64,000 nt of DNA, taken from assembly GCA_965284365.1 (NCBI GenBank), contig OZ260079.1:3410001-3474000 (forward strand), given 5' to 3'. How positions within the stretch are numbered: position 1 is the first letter of the stretch; each line of letters opens with the position of its first letter. Under the pieces are notes generated by a model. That model was not told the origin of the DNA. It searched no databases and worked only from the letters and a program-made list of their open reading frames with translations. The position numbers and the translations under genes are program-made. This stretch comes from Phragmitibacter sp965284365. GTDB lineage: Bacteria > Verrucomicrobiota > Verrucomicrobiia > Verrucomicrobiales > Verrucomicrobiaceae. Of this stretch, positions 57,250 to 64,000 are shown piece by piece.

Positions 57250-59513
57250 GATTGCAGGGCTGGGTTGAGCTTGGCGGCCACGTTGCGGGTGCCCAGCAGT
57301 TCGCTGAGGACGCCGCGGTTCTGGCGGGAGGATTTGTTGTCAGCTGCCACGGGTTGGGCAGTGGTGGTGAAAGGTGTTTCCGTTTCCGTGCTGCTGGGCA
57401 GAGCGTCGGAGGTGGCGCCATTGACGATCAGGCCGGTCGGGGCATGGCCGGGAAAGCGCAGCTTTTGCAGGCAGGGAGCCAGATCAGCGTGAGAGGTGTG
57501 GCCTTCACGAGCGACCACGCAGACGGCTTCGGCGAAGCGCACCGGCGCCAGCATATGGTCCATGTCCTGCACCGTGGGAGTATCCAGGATGATGCGGTCG
57601 AAGGAGTTCCATGCCAGCATCATCAGCGTCTGGAAGGAAGGCTTTGCCAGCAGACCGTCCGTCTGTTGCAGCGCGTAACCCGCAGGGATGAGATACAATC
57701 CTGGCACCATCGTGTGGTGGCAGTAGGCGGTGGGCGCCAGACCATTGGCCAGACCATCGGCTAAGCCCAGTGCAGGCAGACCTTGACCTTCCAGCAATGC
57801 ATCGGCCAATACGGGCTGACGCAGATCCGTCTCGATCAGGAGCGTGCGCAGACCGTCTTTGGCATAAGCCATGGCCAGGTGCATCGCGCAGTAGCTTTTG
57901 CCCGCGCCTGATTCAGCGCTCGTGATGGCGATGCTGCGTGGCTCGCGGTCTTGGCGCATCCGGCTGAGCGCACCCCGCAAATGGCTGAAGAGATTGAGCT
58001 GCTGCGCGCTGTTGAAGCTCGCCGTGCCCAGGGCATCAGCCAGATCAATTTCGGTGCTCACCGGCAATTGCGCCAGCACAGGCAGGCCGTGCAACACTTT
58101 GCTTTCAGAGGCCTTGGAAGGCTGACTCGCGGGCTTGAAGAATTGCAGCAGGAAGGCGAATCCGCAGCCGATCATCATGCCTGCGGCCCCAGCCAGCGCC
58201 AAAACCTGCTTCTTCTTCGGAGAGACGGCGTCTGCCTCGGTCATCGGGGATTCGGACACGCGGAAGTCAGTCAGGGCAATGGCACTGGTCACGGCCAGTT
58301 CCTTCATGCGCTTGCTCACGGACTCATAGAGTTCGCGGTCAGCCGCCACCGCGTTCTGCAGTTGCATGTAGGGAGTTGTCAGTTTGCCAATCTCTAGCGC
58401 CTTGGTTTCCTGTTCATCAATCGCCGCCTGCAGTTTCATCTCTGCCGACATCGCGTTGCTGTAAGAGGTGCGCATGCGATCGACCGCCGCCTTCAGCACG
58501 GCGTTACGGCCAGCCCGCAAGTCCGTCACTTCGCGCTCGGCTTGAATGTACTTGGGGTGCTTGTAGCCGTAGCGTTGTTTCAGCACGGAGAATTCCATTT
58601 CCTTGCCGCCCAGCAGGCGTTGCAACTCCGCCACTTCCGGCACAGAAGCGATCGCTGCCACCTGCTGCACTTGCATGGGATCATCCGCTTCCAGGCTCTC
58701 CACCTTGCCGATTTCCGCTTCCAGCTTCAGACGCAGGCCTTTGGCTGCGGTGAGCTGCGCATTCATGTCCTTCAGTTGGTCCATGTTCAGGTTGTAGCCG
58801 CCGTCCAAAGGCGCTCCGGCATTGTCCTGCTTGAACTTCTGCAGCTTCTTGTCAGACTCCACGAGCTTGGCTTCCAGGCGGTCGGCCTCGGCCGTCAGGT
58901 AAGAGCGCGTCTTCTTGGAAGCCGCTGTCTCCATGCTCGCGCCCTGGGCCACATAAAGTTCGATGACCTTGTCCACGATTTCGCGGGCCGTCTCAGCGTC
59001 GTAGAACTTCGCGGAGAGATCCACCAGACGTGTGCCACGGCGCAGGCCGGCTGAAACCAGCGAACCCATCGTGTTCGCCAGGACCGCATCCGTCACAGGC
59101 TTCGCGTCCTGGTTTTTTGGAAACAAACGAACGTCTTGATCCAGCTTCAACTCACGAGCCACATTCACCAGCAGCGTGCGATTCGTCAGGTTCTGCTCAA
59201 AGGTATGCAGCTCTTCCAGCGTGTCCTTGTCCACCGGGCCATTGTCTTCCAGCTTGAGACCCGTGGAGGCACGGCGGCTGCCTTCCAGCACTGCGTGGGA
59301 AGCATACATCTTTGGTGTCTTGACGATGTAAAATACCCCGGCGCCGATGCACAAAAGCGTGCAGGCAATGATCAGCGGCAGACGCGTCGTAAATACGCGC
59401 AGCAGTTGCCGGACATCCACAGCGCCATCAGGCTGCCCCTGGGGAGCGGCAGGCTGGGAAGCGGGTGCTTGGAAGCCCGCAAGGCCTTGAGGAGATGGAA
59501 GGGAGAGACGCAT
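57246..59513 (-). CDS. Wzz/Wzc-like polysaccharide copolymerase with ATPase domain
   Basis: 755 residues. A Wzz N-terminus (residues 30-100; span near 50) and long coiled periplasmic region (about 150-420) are followed by a second span (VLALAGAAGMMIGCGFAFLLQFF) and a cytoplasmic BY-kinase-like domain: Walker A SAESGAGKSYC, A' LLIETDLRQP and B RIILDTPTVQD. The C-terminus lacks the usual tyrosine cluster, so autophosphorylation on a Tyr tail is doubtful. Controls chain length with the Wza-like protein. Confidence 0.88.
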   Translation of the reverse strand: MRLSLPSPQGLAGFQAPASQPAAPQGQPDGAVDVRQLLRVFTTRLPLIIACTLLCIGAGVFYIVKTPKMYASHAVLEGSRRASTGLKLEDNGPVDKDTLEELHTFEQNLTNRTLLVNVARELKLDQDVRLFPKNQDAKPVTDAVLANTMGSLVSAGLRRGTRLVDLSAKFYDAETAREIVDKVIELYVAQGASMETAASKKTRSYLTAEADRLEAKLVESDKKLQKFKQDNAGAPLDGGYNLNMDQLKDMNAQLTAAKGLRLKLEAEIGKVESLEADDPMQVQQVAAIASVPEVAELQRLLGGKEMEFSVLKQRYGYKHPKYIQAEREVTDLRAGRNAVLKAAVDRMRTSYSNAMSAEMKLQAAIDEQETKALEIGKLTTPYMQLQNAVAADRELYESVSKRMKELAVTSAIALTDFRVSESPMTEADAVSPKKKQVLALAGAAGMMIGCGFAFLLQFFKPASQPSKASESKVLHGLPVLAQLPVSTEIDLADALGTASFNSAQQLNLFSHLRGALSRMRQDREPRSIAITSAESGAGKSYCAMHLAMAYAKDGLRTLLIETDLRQPVLADALLEGQGLPALGLADGLANGLAPTAYCHHTMVPGLYLIPAGYALQQTDGLLAKPSFQTLMMLAWNSFDRIILDTPTVQDMDHMLAPVRFAEAVCVVAREGHTSHADLAPCLQKLRFPGHAPTGLIVNGATSDALPSSTETETPFTTTAQPVAADNKSSRQNRGVLSELLGTRNVAAKLNPALQS

Positions 59514-59544
59514 GGTGGAGTTAAGTCTAAAGGTCTGTCAGGTC

Positions 59545-60126
59545 TTAGAAGAGGCTTTCGGCCACGGTCACCACGTCCCCGGCTTGCAACAGGAGTGTCG
59601 TGCCGCCGCTCTCTTTGGTGAGGCGCTTGGCGTTGATTTCAAAAACCTTGTCAACACCGCGGATGCTGCGCTTGATGACCACCTTGGAAGGGTTTGCGAT
59701 GCGGGTGTAACCACCGGCCATGCCGATCGCCTGCAGCAGGCTCACCTTGCCCGTCGTCGGCATTTCATACGTGCCTGGCTTCTGCACCTGACCCAGCACC
59801 GTGTAGAGTTGCTTCGAATATTCGGAGACCGTGATCAGCACATTCGGCTCGACCAGATAACCGTCTGCCAGCTTGGACCGCACCGCTTGGGAAGCGGCTT
59901 CCGGAGAGATGCCACCCACACGCACGAGACCGATCAGCGGCAGGCTGATGTCTCCTTCGGAGGACACGCGCATCTTGCCGCTCAGATCTTCTTCGCGGAA
60001 CACCTTCACTTCCACCAGATCGCCCGGGCGGATCGGCATGTTGTCGCCCATCGACTGCGCACCGGCTCCGGTCACTCCGGCGAGCAGGCTGGCAGTCATA
60101 AACAGGATGGTGAAAAAACGCTTCAT
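59545..60126 (-). CDS. Wza-like polysaccharide export protein
   Basis: 193 residues with a Sec signal (MKRFFTILFMTASLLAGVTGAGAQ). Contains the Poly_export motif RPGDLVEVKVFREEDLSGKMRVSSEGDISLPLIG and an SLBB domain (YTVLGQVQKPGTYEMPTTGKVSLLQAIGMAGG). No lipobox, and shorter than Wza, which has an extra SLBB and a C-terminal helix; the adjacent OM barrel may replace that helix. Exports the polymer across the periplasm. Confidence 0.9.
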   Translation of the reverse strand: MKRFFTILFMTASLLAGVTGAGAQSMGDNMPIRPGDLVEVKVFREEDLSGKMRVSSEGDISLPLIGLVRVGGISPEAASQAVRSKLADGYLVEPNVLITVSEYSKQLYTVLGQVQKPGTYEMPTTGKVSLLQAIGMAGGYTRIANPSKVVIKRSIRGVDKVFEINAKRLTKESGGTTLLLQAGDVVTVAESLF

Positions 60127-60157
60127 CGTTTTGTTAGGTAAAGTCGGGAAAGCAGAA

Positions 60158-61468
60158 TCAATATTTGTAGTTCAGAGAGGCGCCGACCTGGTTCTGGTCG
60201 TATCCGAACTGCTCCTCGCTGGAGGAGTTGGTGTTGTGACGGTAGTAGAGTTCCGCGCTCAGGTTTTCCTTGAACTCGTAACCGACCGCCGGGCGCACAT
60301 AGAAGTATTTGTCCGTGCGGCTCTCAGCCGTGCCTTCGCTGGCGGAGTAGTCGGCCTTCTCATAACCGCCATCCACTTTGACATAGAAGCGCTTGCCCAG
60401 GCGTTGCTTCACAGAGGCATTTACACCCGTGCGCACATAGCTCTCACCGGGATTGATCGTCGAAGGATTCAGCGTCGTGTAAGGAGCCACTTCGATGCTC
60501 GTGCCTTCACGTGGCTGATAGTTGATCGCTGCTTCCACAATCGGATTGATCTCCATCGCCTTACCCACTTCGCGGCGGTCAGCACCGACCTTCGCGGAGA
60601 GGCCCAGCTTCTCGGCGATCTGCGTTTGGCCACGCACAAAGACCTGGCCGTAATCTTGATCTCCGGAACCATCCGTGACGATGTTGCCAGCACGAGCACC
60701 CACACCCACCGTTGACTTCCCGGTGATGGCGTAGTCGGCAAAGCCTTCCACAAAGCGATCCGACGTGTCGGAGAACTGGCTGTCTTTATAAGCCTGATTC
60801 GTGGCGCCTGCGCGGGCTCCCACTGAGGTCTTGCCCGTTACATCCCAAGCCGCTTCCACCGTGCCGGCGTAGATGTTCTCATCCACGCGGCCACCAAGCT
60901 CGCGATTCGATCCACTGTTGGACACAAAGCTCGCGTCGCCTTTTGTGCGAAGCTTGCCACCGCGATACTGCGCGCTCACCGAAGCATCGTGATCGATCGC
61001 ATTCTCACCGGAGTTATCCACATACACCCGACCGGTTGGGCGGTAGTTGAGAGCCGCATAGCTCTCATTCATGCCGCGCACATCACCCAGACCCAGCGAG
61101 ATGTCAGGAGTCACGGAGAACTCCACATCGCTCACTTGATCCTTGTTGGTCAGGTACAAATTGTCGTCATGGGTGACAGCAGTGGTCACACCAAACTTGG
61201 GTCGCAAACCTGAGCGGTTTCCCGTTTCCTCAACCGCGCCTTCCGACACTTCTTGAGCTTCCACGGGGAAAAGCGCGGGATCCGCTGCACGATACAAAAC
61301 ATCGCCTTCAGGTGTGATCGAACCGTTCGCAGTGTTCCCAACAGATTGATTCACCGTCACATCGCCTTCAGCATTGGCGAAGCGGCTGTTCGCTGGAATC
61401 GCGCAGCTGCTAAGGATGGTTACCGCGGCCAACCCAAATATGGCAAACTTGGTTTTTCCAACCAACAT
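60158..61468 (-). CDS. Outer-membrane beta-barrel protein of the exopolysaccharide operon
   Basis: 436 residues from ATG 61468 (ATG 61528 is 20 codons upstream and would lengthen the signal). A lipoprotein-like signal (FAIFGLAAVTILSSC) is followed by many amphipathic strands with alternating residues (YAALNYRPTGRVYVD, VSAQYRGGKLRTKGDASF) and ends in aromatic YKY, as outer-membrane barrels do. Resembles BBP2/EpsL-type barrels that pair with Wza-like proteins lacking a lipid pore. First gene of the operon. Confidence 0.75.
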   Translation of the reverse strand: MLVGKTKFAIFGLAAVTILSSCAIPANSRFANAEGDVTVNQSVGNTANGSITPEGDVLYRAADPALFPVEAQEVSEGAVEETGNRSGLRPKFGVTTAVTHDDNLYLTNKDQVSDVEFSVTPDISLGLGDVRGMNESYAALNYRPTGRVYVDNSGENAIDHDASVSAQYRGGKLRTKGDASFVSNSGSNRELGGRVDENIYAGTVEAAWDVTGKTSVGARAGATNQAYKDSQFSDTSDRFVEGFADYAITGKSTVGVGARAGNIVTDGSGDQDYGQVFVRGQTQIAEKLGLSAKVGADRREVGKAMEINPIVEAAINYQPREGTSIEVAPYTTLNPSTINPGESYVRTGVNASVKQRLGKRFYVKVDGGYEKADYSASEGTAESRTDKYFYVRPAVGYEFKENLSAELYYRHNTNSSSEEQFGYDQNQVGASLNYKY

Positions 61469-61531
61469 CAAGGCGCTCGGCCGGGAAGGCGCGGAGAGGA
61501 TTGAAGAAGCGTGGTTGGCGATAAGCATGAG

Positions 61532-61633
61532 AAAATGTGGTTTAGATTTACCATAATGTCCAGACTTTTATAATCATTTTTAGTAAATTTCTGTAAAATT
61601 CATCGCATATTTGAGAAATCTAAAACATATTTT
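61532..61633 (-). promoter_or_regulatory. Promoter region of the exopolysaccharide operon with inverted repeat
   Basis: AAAATGTGGTTTAGATTT (61532-61549) is repeated inverted at 61616-61633 (16 of 18 bases), 84 bp apart. Between them, on the minus strand, TTTACA and TTATAA (61573-61568) form a plausible promoter with an 18-bp spacer. The region is AT-rich, unlike its surroundings. A dimeric regulator may bind both arms. Confidence 0.55.
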
Positions 61634-61759
61634 TTAGCTGTTACAGTTTCCGCTTGCCTAAAATTGCTATTTTTATTCCAAGCAATTGAATTTCCATCGC
61701 CCGAAATGCCCTCATCATTATGGGATTGCGGCTCTCTCATCCGCTGCTTTGGTCTTCCC

Positions 61760-62509
61760 ATGAAATGCCCCACCTTTTTTCTCAATCTGGCAGGAAGCCT
61801 TCTTATCATGATATCCACCGCCGCCACTTCTCGGGCACAGCAGCCGGCCAACCCCTTCTCGGAAGGCACCTTCGAGACCGAAGTGACCTTGAAAGTCGGC
61901 TATGGATACCTCCTCTCCCTCCCGGACGGCTACGAGGCCGACCCAAATAAGAAGTGGCCCCTCTTAGTATTTCTGCACGGGGCAGGGGAGCGCGGGTCCA
62001 ATCTGGAACTGCTCAAAAAGCATGGCCCACCCAAACTGATTGCTCAGGGCACCCGCAAATTCGAGGCCGTCGTTGTCTGCCCCCAAGTCCCTGCTGGCAG
62101 CACCTGGAACCCCATTGGCGTCAAAGCCCTGGTAGATAAGATCAAAGCCGAAAACCGCATCGATGAGAGCCGCATCTACCTCACCGGCATCAGCATGGGC
62201 GGCTTCGGCACCTGGGAGACCATCGCAAATTATCCCGATACCTTCGCCGCCGCCGTGGCCATCTGTGGTGGCGCCGGTATCAATATCCTCAAATTCGGCG
62301 CCCTCAAAAAGCTCCCCATCTGGCTCTTCCACGGCGAGGCCGACCCCGTCGTCCCCGTAGCCTACTCCCAATCCGCCTACGCCCGCCTCAAAAAAGAAGG
62401 CGGCAACATCCAGTTCACACCCTACCCCGGCGTCTCCCACGACTCCTGGACCCGCACCTACGAAGACGAAAACATGTGGACCTGGCTCTTCTCCCAAAAG
62501 AAGCCCTAA
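61760..62509 (+). CDS. Secreted alpha/beta-hydrolase (esterase, dienelactone/PHB depolymerase-like)
   Basis: 249 residues from ATG 61760, chosen because it opens a good Sec signal (MKCPTFFLNLAGSLLIMIS, cleavage after SRA); the frame is open from 61664. LVFLHGAGERG is the oxyanion region, GISMGGFGTWE holds the Ser nucleophile, GEADPVVPV the Asp and GVSHDSW the His. Likely a periplasmic or secreted esterase for polyester or acylated sugar. Transcribed divergently from the exopolysaccharide operon. Confidence 0.85.
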   Translation: MKCPTFFLNLAGSLLIMISTAATSRAQQPANPFSEGTFETEVTLKVGYGYLLSLPDGYEADPNKKWPLLVFLHGAGERGSNLELLKKHGPPKLIAQGTRKFEAVVVCPQVPAGSTWNPIGVKALVDKIKAENRIDESRIYLTGISMGGFGTWETIANYPDTFAAAVAICGGAGINILKFGALKKLPIWLFHGEADPVVPVAYSQSAYARLKKEGGNIQFTPYPGVSHDSWTRTYEDENMWTWLFSQKKP

Positions 62510-62659
62510 AGGAGCGCGGCTGTCCCAGCCGTCGTCAGGTTGTCTTCATTTCCTGCTGTATTGTGACGATGTTCGGAAGGCGGCCCAGCAGCCGCGCGGA
62601 GCCGTCGTGGCGGGCCTCCGGCACGCCTCACTTCGCACCGCCCCCAAAATCGCCATCCT

Positions 62660-63060
62660 CAACAACGAAATACCTCCGGACTTCTCGTTCTCGCCGACCC
62701 CCGCTGCTGCCGAACGCCAACGGTGTTCCGCCGTAAAGCCCAGGGTTTCGCGTAGACGCAACCCTGGGTGCATTGTCATGGGAACTGCAACCTTGAAGAG
62801 GTTGTGTCCCACGGTATTCGACAACAAAATACCCCGGACTTTTCAAAGTGCTGAGATGGCGCGAAAGCGCCTTCTCGGCTCGTATCCCGCCCCCAGACAA
62901 AAAAGCTTCTCCCAAGACGTTGACCAGCCGGTCGACCCGGAGTGTGCGCGGCTTGCCGCCGCTCGGTTGGAGGAGCTTGCTCCGACGGGGCGGTCACCAT
63001 CGCAAAACCCCCAGCACCCGCCTCGCCCCAGACTCCGCCCCACTCATTCTGAGACTATAT
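62660..63060. repeat. GC-rich intergenic repeat-like segment
   Basis: Between two esterase genes (62510-63150) no believable gene is seen. CCCAGGGTT/AACCCTGGG forms a 9-bp hairpin (near 62740-62770); AACCTTGAAGAGGTTGTGTCCC and GGCGC-GAAA-GCGCC hairpins follow. Wording of this kind (accounts of 'accountable' frames translating as GHNLFKV) recurs as an interspersed repeat in verrucomicrobial and planctomycetal genomes and is often mis-called as coding. Confidence 0.55.
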
Positions 63061-63150
63061 CTCTAACTTCCCTCATTCCATATCCCCCGCGAACACCCCC
63101 CCCAACAAATTCCTGTAACTTCTCCCCAAATCGCGAGTTTCACCTCACGC

Positions 63151-64000
63151 ATGACCAAGTCCAAGTCCCCATCCCGGCTCGCCTACCTCTCCGCCGCCTT
63201 CCTGTACATATATACCGTAACTCTCGCCCCAGCCGCCGAACCAGCTACTCCCGCCTCCGCCCCCGCCCCCGACACCTTCCGGAACTGGGACAAAAACCAG
63301 GACGGCAAACTCACCACCGACGAACTCCCGGAACCCGTCCAGAAAAACTTCGCCCGCTTTGACGCAGACAAGAACGGCAGCCTCTCCCAGGACGAGTTCA
63401 AACCTATCGAAGAGCGCCGCAAACAAATCCTGGCAGCACGGCAGGGAAAACCCTCTTCCGGAAAGCCAGCCGCGTCCAACACCACCGCCACCGCCAACAC
63501 CAAAGGCCAAGGCCAAGCCCCGGCCAACACCCGCCTTCCGGAGAACGTCAAACTCCTCGCTGACATCCAGTATGCCGACTCCAACCTCCCGGCCCAGCGC
63601 CTCGACCTCCTTCTGCCTGAGAAGCGGGAAACCGAGGCACCGCTCCCCGTCGTTGTCTTCATCCACGGCGGTGGCTGGCGCAATGGCACCAAGGACGGTG
63701 GCCGCCGCCAGGTCGCGCCGTACGTAGCCAGCGGCCGCTACATCGGCGTCTCCGTCGAGTATCGCCTCAGTGGCGAAGCCATCTGGCCCGCCCAGATTCA
63801 CGACTGCAAAGCCGCCATCCGCTGGATCAAAGCCCACGCCAGGGAGTACAACCTGAACCCCGACAAGATCGGCGTCTGGGGCACCTCCGCCGGCGGTCAC
63901 CTCGTCTCCATGCTCGGCGTCAGCGCCGGCAACCCGGAACTCGAGGGCAATCTCGGCCTGCACACGAAGTATGATACCAGGGTCGCCTGCGTCGCCGACT
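63151..64000 (+). CDS. Secreted EF-hand and alpha/beta-hydrolase protein (partial)
   Basis: Runs off the window; 283 complete codons seen. A signal peptide (1-29) precedes two EF-hands (DKNQDGKLTTDE near 48 and DADKNGSLSQDEF near 70), a Pro/Ala/Thr linker and a hydrolase domain: VVVFIHGGGWRNGTKDGG oxyanion region, VSVEYRLSGEAIWPAQIHDCKAAIRW and the nucleophile elbow GTSAGG near 248. Calcium-binding fused to a BD-FAE/carboxylesterase-type fold, common in Planctomycetes and Verrucomicrobia. Asp and His lie beyond the end. Confidence 0.85.
   Translation, partial: MTKSKSPSRLAYLSAAFLYIYTVTLAPAAEPATPASAPAPDTFRNWDKNQDGKLTTDELPEPVQKNFARFDADKNGSLSQDEFKPIEERRKQILAARQGKPSSGKPAASNTTATANTKGQGQAPANTRLPENVKLLADIQYADSNLPAQRLDLLLPEKRETEAPLPVVVFIHGGGWRNGTKDGGRRQVAPYVASGRYIGVSVEYRLSGEAIWPAQIHDCKAAIRWIKAHAREYNLNPDKIGVWGTSAGGHLVSMLGVSAGNPELEGNLGLHTKYDTRVACVAD

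Noticed and set aside
62607..63362. A 251-codon plus-strand frame
   Set aside because: It overlaps the start of the real EF-hand esterase in another frame and translates an intergenic repeat; residue pattern is Arg/Pro-rich noise.

Overview
The window joins a temperate tailed-phage genome (about 1-31,750) to a chromosome that looks like a Verrucomicrobiales bacterium (Prosthecobacter/Verrucomicrobium-like). That host assignment is inferred from an exosortase with a PEP-CTERM target, EF-hand/esterase and Pro/Lys-rich secreted proteins, and a GC-rich intergenic repeat of a type common in that phylum. No rRNA gene is present to confirm it.

Prophage, plus-strand half (210-21,031): a replication pair (DUF1376-like protein and DnaB-like helicase), a run of very small accessory genes coupled by ATGA overlaps, terminase small subunit, a giant 2,540-residue protein probably ejected with the DNA, about 1.1 kb of mostly non-coding and highly structured DNA, portal, Pro-rich protein, fibre and lectin-like receptor-binding proteins, and a lysis cassette (small membrane protein, lipoprotein, holin, TIGR02594-type endolysin). 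Minus-strand half (21,028-31,559, transcribed toward the first half): virion proteins, a tail adaptor candidate, an N4-gp56/DUF4043-type major capsid protein, scaffold and terminase large subunit. The halves converge with overlapping stop codons at 21,028-21,031. The phage ends at a 3' fragment of tRNA-Leu(CAA), read as the right attachment site; integrase and the intact tRNA should lie left of the window.

Most unusual in the phage: (i) a roughly 36-bp element present four times, always in the direction of transcription and always with 26 bp between its palindromic core and a GTGCRY box, upstream of the first gene, the giant gene, portal and scaffold. It looks like a phage-specific promoter or operator. 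(ii) A multibranched RNA-like structure of about 120 nt (13,395-13,516) inside the long non-coding gap.

Host part: stress and envelope genes (YciF-like ferritin fold, Rnk, rhodanese, L,D-transpeptidase, FmdB-type zinc ribbon); a secreted Pro/Lys/Glu-rich protein; a Bcr/CflA-type transporter; pyrC-pyrF; a secreted BSP-family metallopeptidase; an exosortase beside a VIT/vWA PEP-CTERM protein whose upstream region carries four GTGAA repeats exactly 11 bp apart (PhoB/OmpR-type box); a YefM-YoeB toxin-antitoxin pair; an FAD-dependent dehydrogenase; a complete minus-strand exopolysaccharide operon (61.5 to 50.4 kb: outer-membrane barrel, Wza-like export, Wzz/Wzc-like copolymerase, priming transferase, flippase, polymerase/ligase, two glycosyltransferases); and two secreted alpha/beta-hydrolases, the last running off the window.
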